A stretch of DNA of 64,000 bases from positions 1-64,000 of the forward strand of contig NZ_FXTM01000002.1 of the NCBI RefSeq assembly GCF_900182585.1, in the 5' to 3' direction. This DNA comes from Balnearium lithotrophicum. GTDB lineage: Bacteria; Aquificota; Aquificia; Desulfurobacteriales; Desulfurobacteriaceae. The notes under the pieces are model-generated. The model was not told where the DNA came from. It saw only the letters and a list, made by a program, of their open reading frames with translations, and did no database searches. Shown piece by piece: positions 25,201 to 33,879 of the stretch. Numbering within the stretch: the first letter of the stretch is position 1; each line of letters starts with the position of its first letter. The translations under genes were made by a program, and so were the position numbers.

Positions 25201-26367
25201 ATGGAGAGCTCCCTCATTTCCATATTTTTAATAACCATTGGAATACTGTTTGTTCCCTTCTTTAGTAAAGTTTTTAAAATTCCCGTTGCTGTTGGAGAGG
25301 TAATCTACGGAATACTCATTGGAAAGACCTGTTTTAACCTTGTTGAATCAAGTGAGCTGATAGACTTTCTATCAAACTTTGGATTCCTGCTTTTAATGTT
25401 CATTGCCGGTCTTGAGGTTAAATTTGTAGAGATAAGAAAGCAATCTCCAAAAACAAAAATTCTCACATTTATAATACCAACATTGGTATTTTTGATTGCT
25501 CTACTCTTAGGAAGTGAATTAAAACTCAACTTCCTCGTTTCCTTGGTGGTTGGAGCGATATCAGTCGGAGTAGTTGTTTCTGTTCTGAGGGAAAGGGAAA
25601 TTTTAAATACACGGTACGGAAAAACAATTTTTTTAATAGGAATTGTGGGAGAAGTAATTAGTATTCTGCTTCTGACCCTTGCTTCTCTCTACACGAAGTA
25701 CAAATTCTCTTTTGATTTCTGGATTGGAATAGTTGAACTTATCCTATTTTTTATAGTTTCACGAATTGTACTTCTGTTCTTACGTAGCTTTGTCTGGTGG
25801 TATCCAAACAGATTTAAGTTCTTCTTTGAAAGAAATCCATCTGAAATAGGAGTGAGAATAAGTCTTGCTGTTATGTTTCTCCTTTCAATAGATGCAACGC
25901 TTATCCACATTGAACCGATAATAGGAGCCTTTATAGCTGGAGTAATATTTGCAACCGTCTTTGAGGAAACAGAAAATATAGAGGAAAAATTATCAGGTAT
26001 AAGCTTTGGTTTTCTAATTCCCATATTTTTTATCCACGTAGGAATAGAGTTTCAAATACCAAATTTAGATTTCCAGCTATTAAAGTTTTTACTTTTACTT
26101 ACCGCTTTAAGCTTTTTAGCAAAGGTATTTCCGTCGGTTCTTCTCAAGTTGGAAGGATTTTCACTTACAAACTCGATAGCCGCGGGATTTCTCCTTTCAG
26201 CACCACTAACACTCGTTATTGTGATTTCAGAGGTTGGGGTTAAGTTGGGGGTAATTGACCACCATACTGAAGGAACCTTAATTTTACTTGCGGTATTAAC
26301 GGGAATCTTAGCTCCAACACTGTTTAACTTGCTCTACAGAAGGGAAGATGAGAGTAGTAATACTTGA
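25201..26367 (+). CDS. Monovalent cation:proton antiporter, CPA2 family
   Basis: A 388-residue membrane protein with about 12 helices, of the Kef/NapA type. It has an N-terminal helix pair with VPFFSKVFKIPVAVGEVIYGILIGK, a membrane acid segment, HIEPIIGAFIAGVIFATVFE and FGFLIPIFFIHVGIEFQIP. It lacks its own RCK domain, which the preceding gene supplies, so the two form a Kef-like or GerN-like unit for K+ or Na+/H+ exchange. Its last 20 bp overlap the radical SAM gene. Confidence 0.85.
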   Translation: MESSLISIFLITIGILFVPFFSKVFKIPVAVGEVIYGILIGKTCFNLVESSELIDFLSNFGFLLLMFIAGLEVKFVEIRKQSPKTKILTFIIPTLVFLIALLLGSELKLNFLVSLVVGAISVGVVVSVLREREILNTRYGKTIFLIGIVGEVISILLLTLASLYTKYKFSFDFWIGIVELILFFIVSRIVLLFLRSFVWWYPNRFKFFFERNPSEIGVRISLAVMFLLSIDATLIHIEPIIGAFIAGVIFATVFEETENIEEKLSGISFGFLIPIFFIHVGIEFQIPNLDFQLLKFLLLLTALSFLAKVFPSVLLKLEGFSLTNSIAAGFLLSAPLTLVIVISEVGVKLGVIDHHTEGTLILLAVLTGILAPTLFNLLYRREDESSNT

Positions 26368-28036
26368 TGGATACGTCGATGAACCAACGTGCCTTGGAGT
26401 TCCTCCCTATATCTCTACTTACGTGAGGTACGTTGCGGGAGCCCTCGTCCTTTCAGGAGTTAGTGAAGAGAGCATAAACTACGTTGCAATCGATGATTAC
26501 AGGAGAAGTAAGGAAAAGAGGGAGTTAGTTGAAAGTGCCGATGTTGTCTTTCTAATTACTGGGATGACCGTTCCCGGAAGGTACTTGGGAGGAAAGCCCA
26601 TTACCGAAAGGGAAATTGAGGAGATTGGAAAACTTCCCAACTATAAAGTTGTGGGAGGACCTATAAAGTTTGGATTTACTCTTAAGGGAGGAACAAGGGC
26701 AAAGAAGCTCTCATTTGAGAAGTTTGACCTTGTATCCTTAGGGGATGTTGAACTTGCAGCCTACCACGTTGGAAGAGCTCTCGTTGAAGGGAAGGAACTC
26801 CCTACTGGAACCTTCAGCTTAAAAAGAACAGCTGAGTTTGTCAACAAAGTTGCTCCATTGGGAGCATTTATTGTTAAGGAACACTTTTACTTCCCCTATG
26901 TAATCTGCGAGGTTGAAACTTTTAGAGGGTGCGAGAGGAAACACCACTGCTCCTACTGTACCGAAGGACTCTACGGAAAGCCGGATGAAAGGGAGTTGGA
27001 GAAAGTTGTTGAGGAAGTTGGAGCTCTCTACGAGACTGGAGTTAGGTACTTTAGGATAGGAAGACAACCTAACATACTGGGATATAAAGCTCTCAAAGGA
27101 AGTGGAGAGTTCCCAAAACCAAACTATGAGGTAATTTGTAAACTGTTTAGGAATATACGGGAAATCGGAAACATAAAAACGCTCCACATAGATAACGTTA
27201 ATGCAGGAACGATAAACGCATATCCAGAGGAATCTGCCAAGGCCTTGAAGTGTATTGCTACCTACGATACCGAAGGGGATATAGCTCCCTTTGGACTTGA
27301 AAGTGCTGATGAGGAAGTAATAAGGAAAAACTACCTCAAAGTTAACCCGGAAGGTGTAAAGAGGGCAATAGAAATAGTTAACGAGGTAGGAGCGTTTAAG
27401 GAGAGGGAAAACGGACTTTACAAACTTCTGCCGGGGATAAACTTCCTAATTGGACTTCCAGGGGAAACAAAGGAAACTTTCAGAAAGAACATAGACTTCC
27501 TTAAATCCATCTTAGATGAGGGACTCTTAGTTAGAAGGGTAAACATTAGACAGGTCATGGTGTTTGATGAAACTCCAATATCTCAGATGACTAAAAGGAC
27601 AAAAACGAAACACAGAAGGGAGTTTGAAAGATTCAAGGAGTGGGTAAGGGAAAATTTTGACCTGCCCATGATGAAAAGGGTCTTTCCTGTTGGAACGGTA
27701 ATAAAGGATGTTCTCCTTGAGGCCTACGATGGAGCACACACGTTGGGAAGACAGATAGGCACCTATCCCATTTTGGTTAGAATTCCGGAGAAGTTGGAAC
27801 TCTTTAAAAAAGTTGATGTTGTAGTTGTTGGCCACAGGGAAAGGTCTGTAATTGGAGTTCCAGTTCCGATAGAGATTAACAGGATTTCCCATAAACTTTT
27901 AACGTTCCTACCGGGAGTTTCTAAGAACTTAGCGAGTGAAATAGTCCTTAAAAGGCCTTTCAAGAACAAGGAAGAACTAATTTCCCTGTTTCCTCAGTTA
28001 GAAAAAATATCAAGGGAAATAAAAGTTGAGGGGTAG
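26348..28036 (+). CDS. Radical SAM protein, COG1031 type, with C-terminal helix-hairpin-helix
   Basis: A 562-residue Fe-S oxidoreductase of uncharacterised function, best known from archaea. An N-terminal domain (1-180) resembles the cobalamin-binding part of related methylthiotransferases but lacks an obvious DxHxxG. The cluster motif is GCERKHHCSYC (Cys195, Cys201, Cys204), a C-x5-C-x2-C spacing rather than C-x3-C-x2-C. The radical SAM barrel continues with GVRYFRIGRQPNI and LPGINFLIGLPGETKETF. The C-terminus (about 510-562) is HhH (LTFLPGVSKNLASEIVLKRP), suggesting nucleic-acid binding. It overlaps the antiporter gene by 20 bp and ends in a perfect palindrome. Confidence 0.8.
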   Translation: MRVVILDGYVDEPTCLGVPPYISTYVRYVAGALVLSGVSEESINYVAIDDYRRSKEKRELVESADVVFLITGMTVPGRYLGGKPITEREIEEIGKLPNYKVVGGPIKFGFTLKGGTRAKKLSFEKFDLVSLGDVELAAYHVGRALVEGKELPTGTFSLKRTAEFVNKVAPLGAFIVKEHFYFPYVICEVETFRGCERKHHCSYCTEGLYGKPDERELEKVVEEVGALYETGVRYFRIGRQPNILGYKALKGSGEFPKPNYEVICKLFRNIREIGNIKTLHIDNVNAGTINAYPEESAKALKCIATYDTEGDIAPFGLESADEEVIRKNYLKVNPEGVKRAIEIVNEVGAFKERENGLYKLLPGINFLIGLPGETKETFRKNIDFLKSILDEGLLVRRVNIRQVMVFDETPISQMTKRTKTKHRREFERFKEWVRENFDLPMMKRVFPVGTVIKDVLLEAYDGAHTLGRQIGTYPILVRIPEKLELFKKVDVVVVGHRERSVIGVPVPIEINRISHKLLTFLPGVSKNLASEIVLKRPFKNKEELISLFPQLEKISREIKVEG

Positions 28037-28050
28037 TACTACCCCTCAAC
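28025..28050. terminator. 26-bp perfect palindrome, bidirectional terminator
   Basis: GTTGAGGGGTAGT is followed immediately by its complement ACTACCCCTCAAC. The palindrome spans the stop codons of both convergent genes. On the minus strand it is followed by TTTTATTT, a good intrinsic terminator for the aldolase-like gene. Confidence 0.75.
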
Positions 28051-28836
28051 CAATTTGAGAGCTTCCTCTGCAGATACCCCTTCATGAACTATTGCAGCAA
28101 TGGCTCTAACAATCTTTTCTGGGTCGTCGTGTTGAAAGGCATTCCTTCCAATAGAAACTCCCTTAGCTCCTGCCTTCATTGCTCCTTCAACCATTTCAAG
28201 GATTTCCCTGTCGTTACTCATCTTTGGTCCACCAGCGATTACAACGGGAATCGGACAACCTTCCGTAACCCTTCTAAAGGTCTCTGGGTCTCCTGTGTAG
28301 GCTACCTTAACAATGTCTGCTCCAAGTTCCGCGGCAACCCTTGCACAGTGAGCTACTGTTTCTGGGTCAAAAGGATTTTCAATGTGTTCACCGCGGGCAT
28401 ACATCATAGCAATTAACGGCATTCCCCACTCTAAACACTTTTCAGAAATTCTTCCGAGGTCCTCAAGCATCTTATCCTCGTTCATATCTCCTAAGTTAAC
28501 GTGGACAGAAACTCCATCGGCCCCAAGCTTTATAGCCTCTTCAACGGTACAAACTAAAACCTTAGTGTTGGGCTTTGGAGAGAGGTTTGTACTTGCAGAG
28601 AGGTGGACGATGAGGCCTACATCCTTTCCCCTCTTCCTGTGTCCATGGCGAACAAGACCTTTGTGAATTATAACAGCATTGGCTCCACCGTTTGCAACTT
28701 TATCTATCGATTCCCTAATATTTATTATTCCGGGAATTGGTCCCATTGAAACGCCGTGGTCCATTGGAATAATTACAGTATTTCCAGTTTCTCTATTGAT
28801 AATTCTCTCCATTCTAATAGCTTTTCCTATTTTCAT
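28039..28836 (-). CDS. 2-amino-3,7-dideoxy-D-threo-hept-6-ulosonate (ADTH) synthase / archaeal class I aldolase
   Basis: A 265-residue TIM-barrel aldolase of the DhnA/MJ0400 type. Motifs are [42 protein letters not shown], the Schiff-base lysine segment [11 protein letters not shown] and [14 protein letters not shown]. The [14 protein letters not shown] signature is closer to the methanogen ADTH synthase, which starts an alternative route to dehydroquinate, than to fructose-bisphosphate aldolase. No dehydroquinate synthase II gene is in the window, so gluconeogenic aldolase is the other option. Confidence 0.78.
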   Translation of the reverse strand: MKIGKAIRMERIINRETGNTVIIPMDHGVSMGPIPGIINIRESIDKVANGGANAVIIHKGLVRHGHRKRGKDVGLIVHLSASTNLSPKPNTKVLVCTVEEAIKLGADGVSVHVNLGDMNEDKMLEDLGRISEKCLEWGMPLIAMMYARGEHIENPFDPETVAHCARVAAELGADIVKVAYTGDPETFRRVTEGCPIPVVIAGGPKMSNDREILEMVEGAMKAGAKGVSIGRNAFQHDDPEKIVRAIAAIVHEGVSAEEALKLVEG

Positions 28837-28900
28837 AGCAAAACCTCCCGAAATTTTAATTTTAGGTGGGATTTTACAGGAAATTTTATTGATTCAACTA

Positions 28901-29512
28901 CTATCTATCTACTCCCTCCCCGAAGGGAGGGAAGTACTTTTCGTATGAAAAGAGATAACCTTCAATGAAATCGCAGAGAACGTGACCTAATGTTATGTGA
29001 ACCTCTTGAACTCGAGGAGTTGAAAAGTTCTTAACGATAAATGGATAGTCCACAATATCTTTTAATCTACCTCCATCTTTCCCCAAAAAGCCAACTGTTA
29101 GAATTCCCATTTCCTTGGCTTTTAAAACAGCATTTACTACATTCTTTGAATTTCCACTTGTGCTTATACCTATTAAAACGTCTCCCTCCTCTCCTAATGC
29201 TTCAACCTGCCTTTCAAATATTTTATCAAAAGAGTAGTCATTTCCTACAGCAGTTAGAATTGAGGTATCCGTTGTTAGGGCAATTGCAGGAAGAGCCCTC
29301 CTTTCCATTTTGAATCTGCCGACCAACTCTGCCGCTATGTGCTGACAGTCTGCCGCAGAACCTCCATTTCCACAGAGTAGAATCTTTTTTCCCCTCTTTA
29401 CCCTTTCGGCTATCTCCTTAAAGACATCAAAAATCCTATCCCTGTTCTCCTCTATAAAGGCCCTTTTCGTATCCGCACTCTCAAGAAAACTGTAATAAAT
29501 CAGCTCCCTCAT
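28901..29512 (-). CDS. gmhA: Phosphoheptose isomerase
   Basis: Converts sedoheptulose 7-phosphate to heptose 7-phosphate for lipopolysaccharide core. It has 203 residues with a SIS fold. Motifs are [60 protein letters not shown] and [13 protein letters not shown] (zinc and active-site residues). The start overlaps the rho stop by 4 bp. The last codons form a very stable hairpin with a UUCG loop (28914-28931). Confidence 0.94.
   Translation of the reverse strand: MRELIYYSFLESADTKRAFIEENRDRIFDVFKEIAERVKRGKKILLCGNGGSAADCQHIAAELVGRFKMERRALPAIALTTDTSILTAVGNDYSFDKIFERQVEALGEEGDVLIGISTSGNSKNVVNAVLKAKEMGILTVGFLGKDGGRLKDIVDYPFIVKNFSTPRVQEVHITLGHVLCDFIEGYLFSYEKYFPPFGEGVDR
28914..28931 (-). terminator. 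UUCG-capped hairpin at the end of gmhA
   Basis: On the minus strand CCCTCCC-TTCG-GGGAGGG forms a 7-bp all-but-perfect GC stem with a C(UUCG)G tetraloop, inside the final gmhA codons. No U run follows, so it may protect the transcript end rather than terminate by itself. Confidence 0.5.
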
Positions 29513-30780
29513 GCGTTCATCGCCTTTAAGAAGTCCTCGTTTGTTTTGTACTTTCTCAACTTCTCAAGGAGAAATTCCATAGCTTCAACGGGAGACATTG
29601 AGGTAAGGAGTCTTCTTAAAATCCAGATTCTGTTGAGTTCCCACTCAGATAGGAGGAGCTCCTCCTTCCTCGTTCCAGACTTATGGATGTTTATTGCAGG
29701 GAACACTCTCCTCTCAACCAAGGACCTGTCGAGAACAATTTCCATGTTACCCGTACCTTTAAACTCCTCGAATATAACGTCATCCATTCTACTTCCAGTT
29801 TCAACAAGGGCAGTTGCAAGTATGGTTAAACTGCCCCCCTCCTCTATGTTCCTTGCAGCTCCAAAGAACCTCTTAGGTTTGTGGAATGCATGGGCATCTA
29901 TACCACCAGAAAGTATCTTTCCACTTGGGGGAGTTAACGTGTTGTAAGCCCTTGCAAGCCTTGTCAGTGAGTCTAATAGAATTACAACATCTCCCTTGTG
30001 TTCAACTAACCTCTTGGCCTTCTCTATAACTATCTCTGCAACTTGGGCGTGTCTCTCTGGAGGTTCATCAAAGGTAGAGGATATTACCTCGTCTGCCAAA
30101 GTATTTCTTTTCATGTCTGTAACTTCTTCAGGCCTTTCATCTATCAGAAGAATTATTAGGTAAGTATCTGGATAGTTTGTTTTTATCGCATTTGCAATTT
30201 TTTGTAGTAGAACAGTTTTTCCAGCCCTTGGCGGAGCAACAATCAATCCCCTCTGTCCTTTACCTACAGGCGTTATAAGGTCAACAACCCTCGTTGAAAG
30301 TTCGGATGGGTCATTTTCGAGTCTAAACCTCTCCATTGGATGGAGGGGAGTAAGCTGGTCAAACTGGGGTCTATTTTTGGCTACTTCAGGAGGTTCCCAG
30401 TTTATCGCATGAACCTTCAAGAGAGCGTGGTACTTTTCCCCTTCCTTTGGAGGTCTTACTTCTCCAGCAATTGTATCCCCCGTCCTTAACCCTAACTTCC
30501 TAATTTGAGAGGGTGAAACGTAAACATCACTCGAACTTGGGAGGTAGTTGTTTTCCGGGGAACGAAGGAAACCAAAACCGTCCGGTAAAACTTCTAAGAC
30601 TCCTACCTTAAAAATGGAACCTCTTCTCTCAGCGTCCTTCTCCAAAATTCTCCTTATTAAGTCATCCTTTTTTGCAGACTTTGTTTCAACACCTAAACTT
30701 TTGGCAATCTTTCTTAGGTCAAAAATGCTCATCTTCTGGAGCTTTTCTAAGGAAAGGTTTTCCATTAAATTTTCAGCCAT
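29509..30780 (-). CDS. rho: Transcription termination factor Rho
   Basis: A 423-residue hexameric RNA helicase, standard length. The N-terminal helical domain is [16 protein letters not shown], the OB-fold RNA site is [20 protein letters not shown], Walker A is [13 protein letters not shown], Walker B is [17 protein letters not shown] and the Q-loop/R-loop segments ([11 protein letters not shown]) follow. It overlaps gmhA by 4 bp and is 26 bp downstream of tatC. Confidence 0.97.
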   Translation of the reverse strand: MAENLMENLSLEKLQKMSIFDLRKIAKSLGVETKSAKKDDLIRRILEKDAERRGSIFKVGVLEVLPDGFGFLRSPENNYLPSSSDVYVSPSQIRKLGLRTGDTIAGEVRPPKEGEKYHALLKVHAINWEPPEVAKNRPQFDQLTPLHPMERFRLENDPSELSTRVVDLITPVGKGQRGLIVAPPRAGKTVLLQKIANAIKTNYPDTYLIILLIDERPEEVTDMKRNTLADEVISSTFDEPPERHAQVAEIVIEKAKRLVEHKGDVVILLDSLTRLARAYNTLTPPSGKILSGGIDAHAFHKPKRFFGAARNIEEGGSLTILATALVETGSRMDDVIFEEFKGTGNMEIVLDRSLVERRVFPAINIHKSGTRKEELLLSEWELNRIWILRRLLTSMSPVEAMEFLLEKLRKYKTNEDFLKAMNA

Positions 30781-30806
30781 AAAAGGCTCCCTCCGAGATT
30801 GGGTTG

Positions 30807-31556
30807 TTAATAGATATCCTCCTCTCTATTCCTTCCGGCAAATTTCGATATCCAAATACTAAGCTCGTAAAGGGCTAAAAGTGGCAGAGCCATCATAACT
30901 TGTGAAAAAGCATCAGGAGGAGTTAAAACTGCAGCTACTATAAATATAACTAAAATAGCTATTTTTCTGTTCTTTTCTAACATTCTGTAATTTATTACTC
31001 CAAGCTTTGAAAGCAACCATACAACAACGGGTAATAGAAAAACAAAACCAAAGGCTAAAATCATTTGAATGACAAATGAAATGTAACTACTTATTGTGAT
31101 TTGAGGAGTGAGCAAATCTCCCATAAATCCAAGTAGAAACCTCAGTCCAAAGGGAAGTATAACGAAGTAGGCAAACGCTGCTCCTGAAAAGAAGAAAAGA
31201 ATAGAAAAGAACATAAAAGGTAGGATAAACTTCTTTTCATGCTCGTACAGTCCCGGCTCTACAAACCTCCAGACCTGATAGAGAACGTAGGGAAGGGATA
31301 TTAGAATACCTGCAAAGAAGGAGACCTTTAATGCTGTAAAGAAGGCTTCTGGTGGGGATAGGAAGATAAGCTTACCTTGGAGATTTTCTGGTAGCGGCCT
31401 TTCAAGAAACAGGAGAATTTTTTTCTTAAAGGGCCATGCTATTAGAAAACCAACAACAACAGCAATGAAGGATTTAAAAAGCCTTTGGCGAAGTTCCTCT
31501 ATGTGCTCAGTTACAGGGAGCTCTTCTTCGGGAACGTTGTTTAACTTTTCAGACAT
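30807..31556 (-). CDS. tatC: Twin-arginine translocase subunit TatC
   Basis: A 249-residue six-helix membrane protein that recognises RR signal peptides. The N-terminal hallmark [13 protein letters not shown] is present, with [19 protein letters not shown] and [18 protein letters not shown]. It is 8 bp after tatA. Two Tat substrates of the nap cluster (NapA and NapG) are encoded in the same window. Confidence 0.95.
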   Translation of the reverse strand: MSEKLNNVPEEELPVTEHIEELRQRLFKSFIAVVVGFLIAWPFKKKILLFLERPLPENLQGKLIFLSPPEAFFTALKVSFFAGILISLPYVLYQVWRFVEPGLYEHEKKFILPFMFFSILFFFSGAAFAYFVILPFGLRFLLGFMGDLLTPQITISSYISFVIQMILAFGFVFLLPVVVWLLSKLGVINYRMLEKNRKIAILVIFIVAAVLTPPDAFSQVMMALPLLALYELSIWISKFAGRNREEDIY

Positions 31557-31564
31557 ATCTCAAG

Positions 31565-31813
31565 CTAATCCTTGACTTTTATTTTTTCTATACTTTCCTC
31601 TTTTTCCTTCTCTGAAACAGCTTCGGATTTCACCTTTCTTTCTTCCTTAGACTCCTTCTTCTCCTCCTCATCCAAAACGCCAGATGAGGCCTTTCTAAAC
31701 TCATTTATTGCCTTGCCAGTTGAGCGGGCAAGCTCGGGAAGCTTTTTAGGGCCGAAAATGAGAAGTGCTATAACGAGAATAATTATAAGCTCCTGAGTTC
31801 CAAGTCCAAACAT
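31565..31813 (-). CDS. tatA: Twin-arginine translocase subunit TatA/E
   Basis: An 82-residue protein with one N-terminal helix and an amphipathic helix: MFGLGTQELIIILVIALLIF, then GPKKLPELARSTGKAINEFRK. The FGPKKLPEL hinge is diagnostic. The C-terminal half is a charged, disordered tail. It lies 14 bp after trpA and directly before tatC. Confidence 0.94.
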   Translation of the reverse strand: MFGLGTQELIIILVIALLIFGPKKLPELARSTGKAINEFRKASSGVLDEEEKKESKEERKVKSEAVSEKEKEESIEKIKVKD

Positions 31814-31827
31814 TTTTTCCTCCAGGA

Positions 31828-32610
31828 TTAATTTTTGGTTGCGGCTTTTAACGATGAAAGAAGCTCCTTCAGTCCCTCAATGTCCCAGTTTTCAATCCTC
31901 TTTACAACGGCACTTCCTACAACAAATCCATCAGGAGTATTATACATTTGCTTGATGTGTTGTGGCTTGGAAATTCCAAAACCGACAACGGTTCTTTTTC
32001 CGGTAATTTCCTTTATCCTCTTAATATTTTCCTCTATTTCTCTGTAGGCAAGTTCATCCCTCTCTCCTGTTATTCCAGTAACAGAAACGAAGTAGATAAA
32101 TTCCCCGGTAACCTCACCTATAAGTTTTAATCTATCGTCCGTACTTGTTGGTGCTGCAAGGAAAACTGGGGACAACTTTATTGACTTAACCTTTCTCGAA
32201 AAGTCCAAACCTTCCTCAGGAGGGAGGTCTGGAACGATAAATCCATCAACCCCAGCTGACTTTGAATCCCTTATAAACCTATCCTCACCGTAAACAAATA
32301 TGGGATTGTAGTATCCCATAAGAACGATGGGCTTTTCAGAAAAATCCCTCAGTTTTGAAACAAGCTCTAAGACTCTGCACGTATTTGCGCCCGAGGAAAG
32401 GGCTCTCTCGTGAGCCTTCTGGATGGTAGGACCATCTGCCAATGGGTCCGAAAATGGCATTCCAACCTCAACAATGTCCGCATATTCAAGAATAACTTTA
32501 AATACATCAAGGGACCTTTTGCAATCGGGGTCACAGGCAGTTGCATATACAATTAAGGGTTTTTCTCCTCTCTTTTCAGCTTCCTCAAAGGTCTTTTTTA
32601 TCCTTTCCAT
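31828..32610 (-). CDS. trpA: Tryptophan synthase alpha chain
   Basis: Cleaves indole-glycerol phosphate to indole and glyceraldehyde 3-phosphate. It has 260 residues and a TIM barrel. The catalytic Glu and Asp are in DIVEVGMPFSDPLADGPTIQ; VDGFIVPDLPPEE, FVSVTGITGERDEL and VGFGISKPQHIK follow. trpB is not in the window, so the trp genes are scattered. It overlaps the upstream DedA gene by 26 bp and precedes tatA by 14 bp. Confidence 0.95.
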   Translation of the reverse strand: MERIKKTFEEAEKRGEKPLIVYATACDPDCKRSLDVFKVILEYADIVEVGMPFSDPLADGPTIQKAHERALSSGANTCRVLELVSKLRDFSEKPIVLMGYYNPIFVYGEDRFIRDSKSAGVDGFIVPDLPPEEGLDFSRKVKSIKLSPVFLAAPTSTDDRLKLIGEVTGEFIYFVSVTGITGERDELAYREIEENIKRIKEITGKRTVVGFGISKPQHIKQMYNTPDGFVVGSAVVKRIENWDIEGLKELLSSLKAATKN

Positions 32611-33217
32611 AACGTCTCCAGAAAAAGTATACTGATAAAAGAGCTATGACGGTCAGTATTCCAAGAAACTTATGTCTAATGATATTTGAAAAAAACTCCT
32701 CTATCAAGTTCCCAAATATTAAGTAGGAGGTTGCCCATAGGAGAGCTCCAATCCCATTAAAAACGGAAAAGACAAAGTAGTTGGGTTTAAAAGCACCTAA
32801 AACCACAGGAAGTAGAGGTCTAACAATAGGAAAGAACCTACCAAAAATTAAGGAGAGCTCTCCTTTTGTATTAACAAAACTCTTTACCCTCTCAAAGTCA
32901 TCCTCATTTACGTTGAACTTGTTGGTCAGTTTCCTTAAAGCTTCCTCTCCTAAAAAGTATCCGAGAAAGTATGAAAACTCGTAGCCCAAAAATGTTCCTG
33001 TTGATACACAAATAAGGTATGAAACGGGAGATACAATCCCCTTTGCAACTAAGAAGGAAGAGAGGAGAAGAACTTTCTCGGCGGGAAGAATAAGTCCCAA
33101 CAAAAATGCAGTTTCTAAGAAAGACCAGAGAAAGAGAACTAAACACGAGAAATTAGGATGTTCTTTAATGAATAGAATACTTTTATCAACAAAGGAGTAG
33201 AGGGATGAAAATTCCAC
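32585..33217 (-). CDS. DedA-family (VTT domain) membrane protein
   Basis: A 210-residue inner-membrane protein with four or five helices. The family core is visible: LLGLILPAEKVLLLSSFLVAKG, GTFLGYEFSYFLGYFLGEEAL and the arginine motif FGRFFPIVRPLLPVVLGAFKPNYFVF. DedA proteins are linked to undecaprenyl-phosphate or phospholipid recycling and proton-motive-force homeostasis. It is first in the run to gmhA, divergent from rpmE by 67 bp, and overlaps trpA by 26 bp. Confidence 0.85.
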   Translation of the reverse strand: MEFSSLYSFVDKSILFIKEHPNFSCLVLFLWSFLETAFLLGLILPAEKVLLLSSFLVAKGIVSPVSYLICVSTGTFLGYEFSYFLGYFLGEEALRKLTNKFNVNEDDFERVKSFVNTKGELSLIFGRFFPIVRPLLPVVLGAFKPNYFVFSVFNGIGALLWATSYLIFGNLIEEFFSNIIRHKFLGILTVIALLSVYFFWRRYGKDKKDL

Positions 33218-33246
33218 TTGACACCTTTACAGCTCTAACTTAAACT
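33218..33246 (+). promoter_or_regulatory. Sigma-70 promoter of rpmE
   Basis: TTGACA (33218-33223), a 17-base spacer and TAAACT (33241-33246) lie 38 bases before the rpmE ATG. Confidence 0.55.
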
Positions 33247-33284
33247 TTCCAACCACAAGCCAATTATACAGGAGGTTTGAGATA

Positions 33285-33491
33285 ATGAAAAAGGGAATCC
33301 ATCCTGAGTACAGGGAGACAAGAGTTGTCTGTGCCTGTGGAAACACTTGGGTAACAAGGTCAACAAAGTTTCCTGAAATTAAGGTAGAAGTCTGCAATGC
33401 CTGCCATCCTTTCTTTACAGGTAGCCAGAAACAAAAGGTTGTCAGGGGTAGAGTAGAGAAGTTCTTGGCTAAGTACGAGGGTAAATACTAA
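33285..33491 (+). CDS. rpmE: 50S ribosomal protein L31 (zinc form)
   Basis: A 68-residue ribosomal protein. [20 protein letters not shown] begins it, then [15 protein letters not shown]. The two cysteine pairs (CAC near 16-18, CNAC near 37-40) make this the zinc-binding C+ type. AGGAGG lies seven bases before ATG. Its stop is one base from the GTG start of the ThyX-like gene, so the two are coupled. Confidence 0.97.
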   Translation: MKKGIHPEYRETRVVCACGNTWVTRSTKFPEIKVEVCNACHPFFTGSQKQKVVRGRVEKFLAKYEGKY

Positions 33492-33492
33492 G

Positions 33493-33879
33493 GTGAAAGT
33501 CAAACTTCTCTCCTCTACTGAGAATTTCATCAAGGTCATAGCTACAGCTGCAAGGGTTTGTTACTCTGGGTTGCCCTTAGAGGAGCTCCTTTCCCGCTAC
33601 TCGGAGGAGGATGATATTTCACTTATAAAGAGGGTAGTGGGAATGGGGCACCTTTCAGTTGTTGAACATGCAGTTTTTACATTTGAGGTTGATAGGGAAC
33701 TAAAGGAGGAGCTTTTCAAAATCCTGATGGAGAAGCCCTACCTGAAAATTTCAGAAAGGGAAAGTTCTTTTATAGTTTCTCTTAATTTGAGAACAGCTTT
33801 AGAACTTATCTCGGAAATGCCGGAGTTGGAATTTGTAAACTCCCTCAAAGAATTCATTCCAGGATTTCTCATACCTTAG
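33493..33879 (+). CDS. Shortened ThyX-like protein lacking the catalytic motif
   Basis: A 128-residue protein with GTG start. The N-terminal half aligns with flavin-dependent thymidylate synthase (ATAARVCYSG; then VGMGHLSVVEHAVFTFEV, the conserved GHxSxxEH element). After that, the roughly 85 residues holding the RHRxxSxxxxSxRY signature are missing, and the sequence resumes at FIVSLNLRTALEL, like the later ThyX helix. True ThyX is about 220 residues. It therefore cannot be a normal thymidylate synthase. There is no frameshift within the frame. It may keep only dimer or nucleotide-binding features. It follows rpmE by 1 bp; its last 4 bases overlap the stop of a convergent gene. Confidence 0.7.
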   Translation: MKVKLLSSTENFIKVIATAARVCYSGLPLEELLSRYSEEDDISLIKRVVGMGHLSVVEHAVFTFEVDRELKEELFKILMEKPYLKISERESSFIVSLNLRTALELISEMPELEFVNSLKEFIPGFLIP

